From Alphaproteobacteria bacterium (lineage in GTDB: Bacteria > Pseudomonadota > Alphaproteobacteria > Micropepsales > Micropepsaceae), in the NCBI GenBank assembly GCA_019241645.1, contig JAFAWQ010000003.1, positions 124,001 through 188,000 on the forward strand: a stretch of 64,000 nt of DNA. The letters are read 5' to 3'. How positions within the stretch are numbered: the stretch's first letter is position 1; every line of letters begins with the position of its first letter. Shown one piece after another: positions 17,226 through 27,815 of the stretch. A program made the translations under genes and the position numbers. Below the pieces are notes generated by a model, which ran no database searches, was not told the DNA's origin, and worked only from the letters and a program-made list of their open reading frames with translations.

Positions 17226-18110
17226 CTAGGCGACGCCGTATTTGCGGAACCACGCAAGCAGCTCGCGCCAACCCTGCTGCGCGTCCATGGCGTTGTAGCT
17301 CGGGCGATAGTCCGCGAAGAAACCATGCTCGGCGTCGGCGAAAATTTCGAGCTTCGATTCCTTGCCTGCCTTCTGCAGCGCGGCATTCATGGCCGCAACG
17401 TCGGCCTGTGAAATGCCCTTGTCCTTCCCGCCATACAGCCCCAGCACCGGCGCGTGCATGTCACCGACGAGATCGAGCGGGTATTTCGGCCGCCGAGCAT
17501 CCGGCGGCTGCGGGCTGCGCAACTGCCCGTACCAGGCTACGCCGGCCTTCACCTGCGGATTGTGCGCGCTGTAGAGCCAGACAATACGTCCGCCCCAACA
17601 GAAGCCGGTAATCCCGAGCCGTTTTGCATCGGCGCCGTCCTTGCCGGCAAAGTTCACGGCTGCATCGAGGTCCGACATCACTTCGCGATCCGGAACTTTC
17701 GAAACAATATCCTTCACGAGCTGTTGTGCCGTACTCATGTCGTATTTGCCCGGATCGCCGTAGCGGGCGTAGAGCGACGGCGCGATGGCGTAGTAGCCGA
17801 GATTCGCGAAGCGGCGGCAGATGTCACGGATGTGTTCGTGAATGCCGAAAACTTCCTGCACCACCAGCACGAGCGGCAGGTTGCTCTTGCCTTTCGGCCT
17901 GGCGCGATAGGCGGGAATCGTCACGTCCGCAGTCGGTATCTTCACCTCAGCGGCGTCGAGGCCGTTCGTATCGGTGACGATCGTGGCGGCGTTGAGTGGC
18001 CCGGTGCACAGTGTGAATCCCGCCACAAGCCCTGAACTTGAGAATCTCCGCCGCGACAGTTGCGTGCTGCGTGCGAAGGCTTCAACCCAGTCCTGTTCGG
18101 AGCGAGCCAT
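17226..18110 (-). CDS. Dienelactone hydrolase family protein
   Basis: GFCWGGRIVWLY nucleophile elbow, 'LVLVVQEVFGIHEHIRDICRRFANLGY', AEHGFF. Confidence 0.9.
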   Translation of the reverse strand: MARSEQDWVEAFARSTQLSRRRFSSSGLVAGFTLCTGPLNAATIVTDTNGLDAAEVKIPTADVTIPAYRARPKGKSNLPLVLVVQEVFGIHEHIRDICRRFANLGYYAIAPSLYARYGDPGKYDMSTAQQLVKDIVSKVPDREVMSDLDAAVNFAGKDGADAKRLGITGFCWGGRIVWLYSAHNPQVKAGVAWYGQLRSPQPPDARRPKYPLDLVGDMHAPVLGLYGGKDKGISQADVAAMNAALQKAGKESKLEIFADAEHGFFADYRPSYNAMDAQQGWRELLAWFRKYGVA

Positions 18111-18116
18111 CCGCCG

Positions 18117-18698
18117 TCAGCCTGCGACTGCCGGAACAGATTTGCGCCCAAGCCACCATGCAATCACCAGGCCTGCCGCAAGATAGCCGACCCCTTCGAT
18201 AAACATATTGGCCACGGTGTAGTCGAGGGGAAAACCGTACCACAGAAAATACGACACATTGGTCGTGATCGTTGCTGCGATTCCGATCAGCACGACGAAA
18301 CCCAACCGGCACAAATAGGCGCCAAGGGCCGCAAGCGAAAGCAGGAAGGCGGCAATCAGCGACTCCGCCAGTTCTTTGACGAACTCGCCGATCAGCGGGC
18401 CCGCCATGTCGGTCTCGCCGTGGCCAGGAGGATGGTAGAGCAGAAGGCCAGATGGATTGACCTTCATGGCGGCATTCATCTTCTGCATCATCTGCGGATC
18501 CTTGGGATCCACCCAAGGGAAGAAATAGAGGCCGTCCTTTTCACCGTTGGAAGCCTGCGCAGCCGTCAGCACAGCTGTCTCATGTGGCATCTGGCTGATG
18601 CCGATCTGCCCCAGCGGCAACACTGTGTGCGCAAGTGTCGACCAGATGTACATGGCGATGCCGCCGAGAATTCCCGCGATCAGCACGTTCGGTTTCAT
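18117..18698 (-). CDS. Hypothetical membrane protein
   Basis: MKPNVLIAGILGGIAMYIWSTLAHTVLPLG...; start chosen within the longer ORF. Confidence 0.75.
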   Translation of the reverse strand: MKPNVLIAGILGGIAMYIWSTLAHTVLPLGQIGISQMPHETAVLTAAQASNGEKDGLYFFPWVDPKDPQMMQKMNAAMKVNPSGLLLYHPPGHGETDMAGPLIGEFVKELAESLIAAFLLSLAALGAYLCRLGFVVLIGIAATITTNVSYFLWYGFPLDYTVANMFIEGVGYLAAGLVIAWWLGRKSVPAVAG

Positions 18699-18835
18699 GG
18701 TTGTCCCCCTCGCAACGGCACGCGCCAATATAGCGCGTATTATCCGGGCGGGCGAGATACCAAGCGGACTGATCCGCAGCCTTGGCGGCCCCCGCTTCCT
18801 GCCATAACAATCCGGGGTCGAAGCTTCAGGACCGC

Positions 18836-19030
18836 ATGATGGCGCGCAAAGTATTCTACGCGTTTCTTCTTTTGATCCCATGCGTCGCCGTGCTGTGGAC
18901 GCCGTTCTACAACCGGGTGACGCCTGAGATCGTCGGTATTCCGTTCTTCTACTGGTACCAGTTGCTCTGGATTCCAATCGGCTCGGCGTTGCTGCTTGTC
19001 CTCAATTGCCTCTGGCGCGCGGAACACTAA
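18836..19030 (+). CDS. DUF3311-type small membrane protein
   Basis: Small 2-TM protein directly upstream of the SSS transporter. Confidence 0.75.
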   Translation: MMARKVFYAFLLLIPCVAVLWTPFYNRVTPEIVGIPFFYWYQLLWIPIGSALLLVLNCLWRAEH

Positions 19031-19033
19031 AGC

Positions 19034-20548
19034 ATGCAAATCGCGCTCTGCGTTTTCCTGCTGCTGTTCGGGCTGGTGACGCTGCTGGGGTTTGTCGCCT
19101 CGCGCTGGCGCAAGGGCGACCTTACCCTGCTGCACGAATGGGGCCTGGGCGGACGGCGCTTCGGCAGCGTGATCGTCTGGTTCCTGCTGGGCGGCGATCT
19201 CTACACGGCCTACACCTTTATCGCCGTGCCGGCGCTGATGTTCGGCGCCGGCGCCACCGGCTTCTTCGCCGTGCCCTACACCATCATGGTCTATCCGCTC
19301 ATGTTCGCGGTCTTTCCGCGGTTGTGGTCGGTGGCCCATGCCAAGGGCTACGTGACGGCGGCGGATTTCGTGCGCGGCCGTTTCGGCTCGCCGATGCTCG
19401 CGCTCGCCATTGCGGCAACCGGCATTCTGGCGACTATGCCATACATCGCGCTGCAACTGATCGGCATTCAGGTGGTGCTGGCCGCGATGGGCATTCGGGG
19501 CGAGTGGCCGCTGATCATCGCCTTCATTGTGCTCGCGGCCTACACCTACACCAGCGGTCTGCGCGCCCCCGCTATGATCGCGGTGGTAAAAGACCTGCTT
19601 GTCTACATTACGATTGCCGCAGCCGTGATCGTGATTCCCGAACAACTGGGCGGATACGGAAAAATCTTCGCAAGCTTGGCGCCGTCCAGGCTGCTGCTAG
19701 GGCCTGCGACGACCGCCAACCTCGGCGCGCAATCCGCTTACGCGACGCTAGCGTTGGGTTCGGCGCTGGCGCTGCTGCTCTATCCGCACGCCATCACAGG
19801 CGTTCTGTCGTCGGCACATCGCGAGGTCATCCGGCGCAATGCCGCAGTGTTGCCCGCCTATTCCATCGCGCTCGGACTCATCGCGCTGCTGGGCCTCATG
19901 GCGCTTGCAGCAGGCGTCCAGAACAACCCCGCTCACGCCGAGGGATTCAAAATGTTCGGCGCGAATTACGCTGTTCCGGCGCTGTTCCTTCAGTCCTTTC
20001 CATCGTGGTTCGTGGGCGTCGCGTTTGCAGCAATCGCAATCGGTGCACTGGTGCCTGCCGCCATCATGTCGATTGCCTGCGCCAATCTTTTCACCCGCAA
20101 CATCTACCGCGAATATCTCCGCCCCGATTGCACGGCCGAGCAGGAGAGCCGGATGGCGAAACTCGTCTCGATTTTGGTGAAGCTCGGCGCGCTGATTTTC
20201 GTGATCGGATTGCCGGCCCAATATGCCATCGAGTTTCAATTGCTGGGCGGCATTCTTATCATACAGACTTTACCGTCGGTGCTGATCGGTCTCTACACGC
20301 GCTGGCTGCATCCGCGGGCTCTGCTGGCCGGATGGGCCGCGGGGATCGCGAGCGGCATCGCGATGTGGGCAAGCCTCAGTTTCGCCAAGACAACCTACAC
20401 CGTCGTTTTCTTCGGTACGGCAATCCCCTGTTACGCTGCGCTGCTATCGCTTTTGATGAACCTTACCGTCAGTGTGGCCTTGAGCTTCGCTTTTAACGCC
20501 TTCGCCGGCAGGCGAACCGACGAAACCGTCGCGACGGACTATCGATAA
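19034..20548 (+). CDS. Sodium:solute symporter (SSS) family transporter
   Basis: 504 aa, multi-TM; 'VTAADFVRGRFGSPMLALAIA'. Confidence 0.92.
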   Translation: MQIALCVFLLLFGLVTLLGFVASRWRKGDLTLLHEWGLGGRRFGSVIVWFLLGGDLYTAYTFIAVPALMFGAGATGFFAVPYTIMVYPLMFAVFPRLWSVAHAKGYVTAADFVRGRFGSPMLALAIAATGILATMPYIALQLIGIQVVLAAMGIRGEWPLIIAFIVLAAYTYTSGLRAPAMIAVVKDLLVYITIAAAVIVIPEQLGGYGKIFASLAPSRLLLGPATTANLGAQSAYATLALGSALALLLYPHAITGVLSSAHREVIRRNAAVLPAYSIALGLIALLGLMALAAGVQNNPAHAEGFKMFGANYAVPALFLQSFPSWFVGVAFAAIAIGALVPAAIMSIACANLFTRNIYREYLRPDCTAEQESRMAKLVSILVKLGALIFVIGLPAQYAIEFQLLGGILIIQTLPSVLIGLYTRWLHPRALLAGWAAGIASGIAMWASLSFAKTTYTVVFFGTAIPCYAALLSLLMNLTVSVALSFAFNAFAGRRTDETVATDYR

Positions 20549-20666
20549 GCCTGCCGCATACGGGCCTTAACGGTCTGGCAACCACGTTGAGAGCAGCTCG
20601 CGGATATCGATTAAATCTTTCGCTAATCCCAGGCAGGTAAGCTGCTTCTCTTCCAGGAGGTTCTGC

Positions 20667-22880
20667 TTGACGGTCGGGCGCTGGGGCACGGTTCTGTTTG
20701 CGCTGCTCATGGTTGCCGCCAGCGCGTTGGCGGCGGCGGATGCGACTCTGCATCAGCAGTTGAGTTTTCTGGACAAACTTGTTCTCGGCGCGTCGGCTAT
20801 TCTCGGCATTGGCCTCCTGCTTCGCGCGCTGCTCGACACGCGCAGGCGGGCGGTCGTGCTGGAAAACCAGGCGGCCGAGTTGCGCACGCTAACCGGAAAA
20901 TTGGAGGACTCTCTTCGTAATCTCTCCGCCGTCAATGCCCAGCTGAATGAGAGCGAGGTCCGCTATAAGGGGCTCGTCGACTCGCAAGGCGACGCGATCG
21001 TCCGGCGCGGTCCCGACAGCAAGCTTACCTATGCCAACGATGCGTTCTTCCGGCTGTTCGGGTTGACGTTTGCGGCGCTGGGGCAACCTTTCGCGCCAGA
21101 GCTTCATCCAGACAGCCGCGCTCCGATATTCGGCAGTTTCGCGGGCCGCGAAAGCGGGCAGGTCCGCGTGAAATACGACCAACACGTGCGTACCGTGTAT
21201 GGCTGGCGCTGGATTGCCTGGGAAGACTACGCCATCCGCAACGCCATAGGCACGCTTATCGAAATCCAGAGCGTCGGACGCGACATCACTGAACGCAAGG
21301 CGTTGGAAGACGCGCTGACGGATGCCCGCGACAAGGCGGAAGCCGCAAGCCGCGCGAAATCGAGCTTCCTCGCGACCATGAGCCACGAGATCCGCACCCC
21401 GATGAACGGAGTGCTGGGAATGGCGCGGCTGCTTCTGGAAACGGAAATCGCGCCGGAGCAGCGCACCTATGTCGATGCGATCCGTCAATCGGGCGAATCG
21501 CTCCTGTCGCTGATCGGCGATATTCTCGATTTCTCCAAGATCGAAGCAGGCGCTCTCAGGCTGGAAGACGAGGAAGTCGAGCCACGCAAGCTGGTGGAAG
21601 ACACGGTCGAATTGCTGGCGCCACGGGGGCACACCAAAGGCATCGAGCTTGTCGCGGTCATCGCGGCCGATGCGCCCCAATCCATCCGTGCCGACGGGCA
21701 TCGCTTGCGTCAGGTGCTGACAAACCTGATAGGCAACGCCCTCAAATTCACGGAAAAGGGCGGCGTGCGGATCGATGTGAGCCGGGGCGCGGGCCGCGAG
21801 CGCCAGTTCTTGAGGTTCGAGGTACGCGATACGGGCGTGGGCGTGCCGTTCGAGAAGCAGGCAACCATTTTCGATGAATTTGTGCAGGTCGATTCCAGCC
21901 ATGCGCGCCGTTTCGGCGGTTCGGGTCTCGGCCTTGCAATCTCGAAACGGCTGATCGGCGCCATGGGTGGCGATATTGGCGTGGCCGATGCGGCCGGGGG
22001 CGGCAGCGTGTTCTGGTTCACAATTCCGGCGCCGACGATTCGCCGGGCGAAATTCGCCGACAGCAAGACGCTTGACGGTCGCAAGATCGCAATCGTCAGC
22101 CGGAATTCGGTGCTGCGCGAGGCGCTGACATCCCAGATCCGCATACTGGGAGGGGAAGTGGTGCCGTTGGCGTTGGGACACCACGAATCTGTTCAGCCCG
22201 ATGCAGCGCTGATCGATGCGGGTCCCGGAGCCGAGCCCAGTCTGCCGCTCTCGCCGCCAGCGGGAGTGCGCTCCATCGTCCTGATCGCGCCGGAAGCGCG
22301 TGGCCAGCTCGCGTCGCTGCGGGCCTTGGGTTTCATGGACTATCTCGCCAAACCCATGCGGCAATCTTCGTTGGCAGACCGCCTGGGCAATGCGGTGGCG
22401 GATTTGACTGAACCCCAGCCAGGGGTGATCGCCGTGCTGCCAAATCGTTTGCATGTCCAACGCCCCGCGCATGCCGGCAAGCGGATACTTCTGGCCGAGG
22501 ACAATCCGATCAATGCGATGCTGGTTCGGGAGCTCTTGCGACGGCGGGGCTATGTGGTGCGGGAAGTTGTTTCCGGCGAGGCGGCCCTTGGATTGCTCGA
22601 GACGGAAAGCTTCGACGCGATTCTGACCGACATTCACATGCCGGGATTGGATGGCATCGAGATGACGCGGCAACTGCGTCAGCAAGAAGCCGATTTCGGC
22701 CGCCGCCGCACGCCCGTCCTTGCGCTGACCGCCGATGCGGTAGAAACAGGCAAGCATGCTTGCATGGATGCCGGAATGGATGGGTTTCTCACCAAGCCCG
22801 TGGACCCCGCGGAACTTGATTCCTTGCTGGGAAAAATCCTCCAGACGGACGATGTGCCGCCGCGTGAAGCCGCCGCATGA
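20667..22880 (+). CDS. PAS hybrid sensor histidine kinase/response regulator
   Basis: His[21 protein letters not shown]; HATPase; REC ([14 protein letters not shown]...[17 protein letters not shown]). Confidence 0.95.
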   Translation: MTVGRWGTVLFALLMVAASALAAADATLHQQLSFLDKLVLGASAILGIGLLLRALLDTRRRAVVLENQAAELRTLTGKLEDSLRNLSAVNAQLNESEVRYKGLVDSQGDAIVRRGPDSKLTYANDAFFRLFGLTFAALGQPFAPELHPDSRAPIFGSFAGRESGQVRVKYDQHVRTVYGWRWIAWEDYAIRNAIGTLIEIQSVGRDITERKALEDALTDARDKAEAASRAKSSFLATMSHEIRTPMNGVLGMARLLLETEIAPEQRTYVDAIRQSGESLLSLIGDILDFSKIEAGALRLEDEEVEPRKLVEDTVELLAPRGHTKGIELVAVIAADAPQSIRADGHRLRQVLTNLIGNALKFTEKGGVRIDVSRGAGRERQFLRFEVRDTGVGVPFEKQATIFDEFVQVDSSHARRFGGSGLGLAISKRLIGAMGGDIGVADAAGGGSVFWFTIPAPTIRRAKFADSKTLDGRKIAIVSRNSVLREALTSQIRILGGEVVPLALGHHESVQPDAALIDAGPGAEPSLPLSPPAGVRSIVLIAPEARGQLASLRALGFMDYLAKPMRQSSLADRLGNAVADLTEPQPGVIAVLPNRLHVQRPAHAGKRILLAEDNPINAMLVRELLRRRGYVVREVVSGEAALGLLETESFDAILTDIHMPGLDGIEMTRQLRQQEADFGRRRTPVLALTADAVETGKHACMDAGMDGFLTKPVDPAELDSLLGKILQTDDVPPREAAA

Positions 22881-24292
22881 CCTCTGAAGGCCGCGCGCCC
22901 TCACAAGGGCAGCGCGGCAACACCCGCGCGGCTCTCGAATCGTATCTGAAGCCGCGCACCGCCACGATGCTGGTGTTGGGTTCAGCATGCGGATTGCCGC
23001 TGCTGACGATTTCCAACGTGCTTGGGCTTTGGCTCACCGACAATGGCGTCTCGATGACCGAGATCGGTCTCTTCGCCTACACCTTGCTTCCGTACTCCTT
23101 CAAATTCGTCTGGGCGCCGCTGCTGGATCAGGTGCGTCTGCCCGTGCTCCACAATCTGCTTGGCAAGCGGCGCTCCTGGATGCTGGTGGCGCAGGTTGGA
23201 ATTCTTGTCGCCTTTGCCGGGCTGTGGTTTTCGGATCCGCACACCGATCTGTTCCAGATCGCCATGTTTGCGCTGCTGCTGGGATTCTCCGGCGCCAGCC
23301 AGGACATTTCGGTGGATGCCTGGCGCATCGAGAGTGCGCCACCGGAAGAGCAGGGGACCATGCTGGGCGCATACCAGCTCGGCTATCGCTTGACGGCGCT
23401 CGCGACGGCGGCGCTCGCTCCTTATCTTGCGCAACTGGTGTCGTGGCGCGCGGGACTGATCTTTCTGGGCTGCCTGATTTTTCTCGGCATGGGCGCGACA
23501 TTCGCGGCGCGTCGGCCACCGGAGCGCGATGCCGCACAAGAGGTTCAGTCGGCGGAGAAAAGTCTCGGCGTCGGCGGCAGGATCGGCGCTGCGATCGGAT
23601 GGTTTTACGGCGCCGCGGTCGCGCCGTTCATCGATTTCTTTCGCAAGCACGGCTGGGCCGGACTGCTGATCCTGGCGATGATCGGCACCTATCGCCTGCC
23701 GGATTTCATCATGGGAACGGTGGCGCGGCCGATGTACCGGCAGAGCTTTTCGCTGGTGGAGATCGGCACCATGTCGGGACTGATCGGCGTGTGGGTGACG
23801 ATTGCCGGCGCGCTGATCGGCGGGTTTTTCGTTTTCCGTTTCGGCATCATGCGCTCGCTGTTCATCGGCCTCTTCGCTGTGATCCTCGGCAACCTGACCT
23901 ACGCGCTGCTGGCGGCGAGCGGCCACAATATTCCAATCTTCGCGCTGGCCATCGGAGTCGAAAATCTCGCGGCAGGTTTCGCAGGAACTGCGTTGCTGGC
24001 CTACATGTCGAGCCTGACCAGCGCCGCCTTCACCGCGACGCAATACGCCTTGTTCAGTTCGTTCTATGCGCTGCCGGGGAAACTCCTCGGTGGATTGTCC
24101 GGCGTGTTCGTGGACTGGCTGGCTGTTCATCGAAGCCAATTCGAGCCGTTCCTTCCGGCACTTGCCGCGTTGCCGCAAAAGGTCGTGGGGTTCGTGCCGT
24201 TCTTCATCGGCACCGCGCTGGCGGCATTGCCCGCACTGTTGCTGCTGATTCTCGTTTACCGCCGTGATCGCCGGAGACCAGCGGCGGCCTAA
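22877..24292 (+). CDS. MFS transporter, AmpG-like
   Basis: 12-TM pattern; 'GLPLLTISNVLGLWLTDNGVSMTEIGLFAYTLLPYSFKFVWAPLLDQ'. Confidence 0.85.
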   Translation: MTSEGRAPSQGQRGNTRAALESYLKPRTATMLVLGSACGLPLLTISNVLGLWLTDNGVSMTEIGLFAYTLLPYSFKFVWAPLLDQVRLPVLHNLLGKRRSWMLVAQVGILVAFAGLWFSDPHTDLFQIAMFALLLGFSGASQDISVDAWRIESAPPEEQGTMLGAYQLGYRLTALATAALAPYLAQLVSWRAGLIFLGCLIFLGMGATFAARRPPERDAAQEVQSAEKSLGVGGRIGAAIGWFYGAAVAPFIDFFRKHGWAGLLILAMIGTYRLPDFIMGTVARPMYRQSFSLVEIGTMSGLIGVWVTIAGALIGGFFVFRFGIMRSLFIGLFAVILGNLTYALLAASGHNIPIFALAIGVENLAAGFAGTALLAYMSSLTSAAFTATQYALFSSFYALPGKLLGGLSGVFVDWLAVHRSQFEPFLPALAALPQKVVGFVPFFIGTALAALPALLLLILVYRRDRRRPAAA

Positions 24293-24371
24293 CTGGCTGA
24301 ACCGATTGTGAAATTGTCGGGCGGCGCCGCTTCCTGTAGGATGCCGGCTGTAACCGGTTGAGGACTCGCGT

Positions 24372-25217
24372 TTGGTCAATGTCCACGAACCCGGGCCGAT
24401 GGAAGGGCGTGTCGATCGCTGGCCGGTGCTGGCGGCGGCCGGCGCGCTGGAGGTGCGCCTCGCCGAAACCGATGCCGAGGTCGAAGCGGCGCAACGGCTT
24501 CGCTACCGGGTTTTCTATGAGGAGATGACGGCGGTCCCCTCGCCGGGGATGCGCGCGGAGCGGCGCGACTTCGACCGGTTCGATCCCTTCTGCGATCACA
24601 TGCTGGTGGTGGACCGCGCCGTGATGGACGACGAAGGCCAGCCCAGCGTCGTCGGCACCTATCGCCTGATGCGCGACAGCGATGCCAAACGTGCCGGCGG
24701 GTTTTACACCACCGGCGAATACGACATCGGCGCCATGCTGCAGAACCTCCGCGATGCGAACCTTGTGGAGCTCGGCCGCTCCTGCATCCTGCGCGAATAC
24801 CGCGCGCGGGCCGCCACGATGCAGCTTTTGTGGCGCGGGGTGATGGTCTACGACCTGCGCTTCTCCATCGACCTGATGTTCGGCTGCGCTTCTCTGGCCG
24901 GGACTGACCCCGATGCGCTGGCCACAGAGCTCGCCTACCTCCATCATTATCACCGCATGCCGCCGGATGTGCGGGTGCGCGCGCGGCCGGAGCTGTACGT
25001 CGAGATGAACCGAATGCCGAAGGAGTCGCTCGATCCCAAAGCCGCGCTGCATGCGCTGCCGCCGATGATCAAGGGCTACCTGCGCGCCGGAGCCTCCATC
25101 GGCGACGGCGCGGTGATCGACCGCCAGTTCGATACCACCGACGTGTTCATCTTCTTCCCGTTCGCGAAAATGGACGCGCGTTACCGCGCCCGCTTCGCCC
25201 GCGATGTAGGACTCTAA
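24372..25217 (+). CDS. GNAT family N-acyltransferase, OlsB-like
   Basis: 'RLRYRVFYEEM', 'VELGRSCILREYR', 'LMFGCASLAGTDP'. Confidence 0.85.
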   Translation: MVNVHEPGPMEGRVDRWPVLAAAGALEVRLAETDAEVEAAQRLRYRVFYEEMTAVPSPGMRAERRDFDRFDPFCDHMLVVDRAVMDDEGQPSVVGTYRLMRDSDAKRAGGFYTTGEYDIGAMLQNLRDANLVELGRSCILREYRARAATMQLLWRGVMVYDLRFSIDLMFGCASLAGTDPDALATELAYLHHYHRMPPDVRVRARPELYVEMNRMPKESLDPKAALHALPPMIKGYLRAGASIGDGAVIDRQFDTTDVFIFFPFAKMDARYRARFARDVGL

Positions 25218-25221
25218 GGTC

Positions 25222-25458
25222 TCATCCGCCCCCGCTCGCGGAGGATAACTCCGCATCGCGCGCTTTCAGTGCGGCGTTCGCCAGACGCAGCACATCGCGC
25301 ACCGAGCGTTTCAGCTTGCCGACTTTTGAGCGCGTCGCGCGATTGCGCATTGACCAGTATCCGGCCTTGAGCGCGTTGCGGTTGCCGGGCTGCCCGCCGG
25401 GCTTGCGCTTCACCACAACATCTTGTGCCTCGGGCACGGCATAGACAGTCGTTGTCAC
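25222..25458 (-). CDS. Hypothetical protein with GQPGNRNALK motif
   Basis: 78 aa; 'RKPGGQPGNRNALKAGYWS'; overlaps the upstream gene by 4 nt. Confidence 0.65.
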   Translation of the reverse strand: MTTTVYAVPEAQDVVVKRKPGGQPGNRNALKAGYWSMRNRATRSKVGKLKRSVRDVLRLANAALKARDAELSSASGGG

Positions 25459-25874
25459 GACTTTCGCACTTTTCGGCGCGCCAGCTGTTCCGCCTGCCAG
25501 CCGGTGCCGCCCTGGGAGCGGTCGATGCTTTCGGCGAGATCGCCCGACGCCGCAACCACCTCGCCCAGCGAACGGATGGTCTGGCTGCGCTCGTGGAGCT
25601 GCATCGGTAGGGTAATGACTTCATCCGACAGCGTTTGAGTCAGCCGCACGCATTCGGCGAGCTGGACGGCCAGCATGTCGGAAACGTCGAAATTCTCCGG
25701 CAGCGAGAAGGCATACCGCCCCGGCACCTTGGCGGGAGGCGCGGCCGCCGGAGGCACCACGGCTGGAGGTGCCGCCGGCGCAGGCACGGCCGCGAGGGGC
25801 TTTTGACCGGCCGCCGGCGGCAACCGGGCCTCGGCTGGCCGGCTAGCCGCCTGAATTTCCTGATGATTTTCCAT
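25455..25874 (-). CDS. Hypothetical protein, Pro/Ala-rich N-terminus
   Basis: 139 aa; coupled to 25222-25458. Confidence 0.65.
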   Translation of the reverse strand: MENHQEIQAASRPAEARLPPAAGQKPLAAVPAPAAPPAVVPPAAAPPAKVPGRYAFSLPENFDVSDMLAVQLAECVRLTQTLSDEVITLPMQLHERSQTIRSLGEVVAASGDLAESIDRSQGGTGWQAEQLARRKVRKS

Positions 25875-25934
25875 GCTTGTTATCCTGATATTGGTTCATA
25901 ATTGCGGAATATAATCTGATAGAGGAACCATGTC

Positions 25935-25946
25935 AACAATATTGTT
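25935..25946. promoter_or_regulatory. Perfect palindrome AACAATATTGTT, candidate operator
   Basis: 12-bp palindrome about 60 bp upstream of the 25455-25874 gene in an AT-rich gap. Confidence 0.4.
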
Positions 25947-26230
25947 ACTTTGTTCTTTTCAACGGCGGGGCGATTGTCCAGCAGTTCGCGGAAGCGTGAA
26001 GGCCAAGACGGGGCAGCGAGGCACACTCTAGAGGTCGCCGCAGCGGGCGATCACAACACGCTGCTGTTGTAGTCTAGATGCCCGAAAATCGGCGACATCG
26101 CCGCCATGCTGTCAGGGCTAACCTTTAAAAGCGAGATAGCCGAGTTGAGCGTGCCTCCGCGTCGGGGGCTTGTCCTTGCCACTCCAAAGCCGAATACTCG
26201 CCCGACGGCCTAAGGTGCCGCCGGGGGCAT

Positions 26231-26608
26231 ATGAAAACCGAGCAAGAATTACGCGCCGCTCATTTCACTGAGTCCGGCGTTCAGCGATTTCTCGTCACTG
26301 AAAGGGCGTATGCCGACGAGCTCTTCAAAAAGGCAGGCCTGCTGGGTGAAGCGGATAAAGGAACCGACACACCTCTTGAGATAACACATGATCACGTTCG
26401 ACGAGCCGCGCTCGCCTTGGGAATGCGACGCGAAAGAACGTCAGGTTGGTTCATCGCTTGCCAAGTCGCTGAATACGTCTGTGCGGCTGGAGCTGGCGTA
26501 GGATCTAACTATCTCAATACGCAGTCAGGGATAATTCTCTTCGGCGGCTCGCTCGTTGTCGGTGTTATACTCTTCATTGTTCGTATGACCTGGGATCGAA
26601 ACCCATGA
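26231..26608 (+). CDS. Two-TM protein with conserved soluble N-terminus, paralog 1
   Basis: 'FTESGVQRFL...LEITHDHVRRAALALGMRRER' then two TM segments. Confidence 0.75.
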   Translation: MKTEQELRAAHFTESGVQRFLVTERAYADELFKKAGLLGEADKGTDTPLEITHDHVRRAALALGMRRERTSGWFIACQVAEYVCAAGAGVGSNYLNTQSGIILFGGSLVVGVILFIVRMTWDRNP

Positions 26609-27075
26609 AAATTACTTTTACCCCCTCCGGCACTCAAGAAATGGAAAACTACCTGAGCCAACAGACCAACACAATTAGGAAGATTATTATTGAGCGAATT
26701 AGTGAAAAGAAATCCGTTTTGGGTGATGATCTCCTCGAAATCACCGCGTCAGATGTCAAGGAAGCTGCGCAGCACGTACGTATTGAGCGGAAAATGCGAT
26801 CTCGCACCTCCCTCGCTACTCTGACCTCATTTATCTACATCATCGGCGGCGCTTGTGTTGTTATTTACGGAATCTTCTACGATCAAATTAAGGCCTTGCT
26901 TAATACCAATCCGACGCGTGCAGTAACTGTGGGCTTGGGGTTCTCACTAATGCTCGCTGGCATATGCGCACGGATATGGTTTCAGATTCGGCAGAACAAT
27001 ATTGAAGCTGAAGAACAAGCTCGATCTCGTCTCATAACTTCCGGAAGAATATATCGCGACGAACGGGATTCATAG
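26605..27075 (+). CDS. Two-TM protein with conserved soluble N-terminus, paralog 2
   Basis: 'FTPSGTQEMENYL...LEITASDVKEAAQHVRIERKM' then two TM segments; 4-nt overlap with paralog 1. Confidence 0.75.
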   Translation: MKITFTPSGTQEMENYLSQQTNTIRKIIIERISEKKSVLGDDLLEITASDVKEAAQHVRIERKMRSRTSLATLTSFIYIIGGACVVIYGIFYDQIKALLNTNPTRAVTVGLGFSLMLAGICARIWFQIRQNNIEAEEQARSRLITSGRIYRDERDS

Positions 27076-27141
27076 AGCCTTAGCGACCTCTACAAGAACA
27101 CTGATAAATATAATAGGCGACAGCTATTGCGTTTACCCCTC

Positions 27142-27807
27142 TCAGAACAACGTCGGCTCCTCAGCCGGTGGTGCTGTGTTCGCCTTCACCGGCCTGGCTT
27201 CGCGCTCCATCGTCCAGTTCACGCCTTCCATCGTGCGCAACGTTGCCTTCACCTGTTCGGGCGGCGCATCGGTTTCGCCCAGCCATGCGGCCCAATCCGC
27301 ATCCTCCAGAATGGCGGGCATGCGATCGGTGACCGGCTGAATGAGCTTGCTCGCCGGCACCGTCGCCATCACGCAGGCCAACAGCGGCTGGCCTTCGATC
27401 TCATAGCGTTGCCACAGGAAGGCGAAGCCGCGCGGAATGCCGTCTCCGGGATCGATGGTCCACTGCTCGGTTCTGCCGTTGGGCAGATCGAGGCCCTCGT
27501 TGAACGTGTTCATGACGACAATGCCGCGCTGCTTGCCGTGGAACAGCGGGGCGAAGGCTTGCGTGCTGTCGATGGTCTCGGAGCGCGCGTGAATGTGCTT
27601 CGGGGTGAGGGCATTGTTCGCCGCCGGCAATCCCCAGCGCATCTGCAGAACGCGCCGCTGCTTCGTATCGGGATCGAAGACGATCACCGGCAGCGGCATC
27701 ATCGGCCGGTAGGTGACGCGTTCATCGCCTGCCGGTTGCCCGGTCAGCGGACGCGAGAACGCGACCACGCTCCGCCACGACGCCATTGCTGTGAACTTGC
27801 CGCACAT
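27142..27807 (-). CDS. SOS response-associated peptidase (SRAP/YedK/HMCES-like)
   Basis: MCGKFT with catalytic Cys2; 'WGLPAAN', 'HARSETI', 'AFLWQRYE'. Confidence 0.88.
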   Translation of the reverse strand: MCGKFTAMASWRSVVAFSRPLTGQPAGDERVTYRPMMPLPVIVFDPDTKQRRVLQMRWGLPAANNALTPKHIHARSETIDSTQAFAPLFHGKQRGIVVMNTFNEGLDLPNGRTEQWTIDPGDGIPRGFAFLWQRYEIEGQPLLACVMATVPASKLIQPVTDRMPAILEDADWAAWLGETDAPPEQVKATLRTMEGVNWTMEREARPVKANTAPPAEEPTLF

Positions 27808-27815
27808 CCTGCTGC

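Noticed and set aside
19006-20496. 496-aa + strand ORF
   Set aside because: Alternate-frame shadow of the SSS transporter; Arg-rich with no TM segments.
20889-22988. 699-aa minus-strand ORF
   Set aside because: Antisense shadow of the hybrid histidine kinase.
22982-24379. 465-aa minus-strand ORF
   Set aside because: Antisense shadow of the MFS gene.
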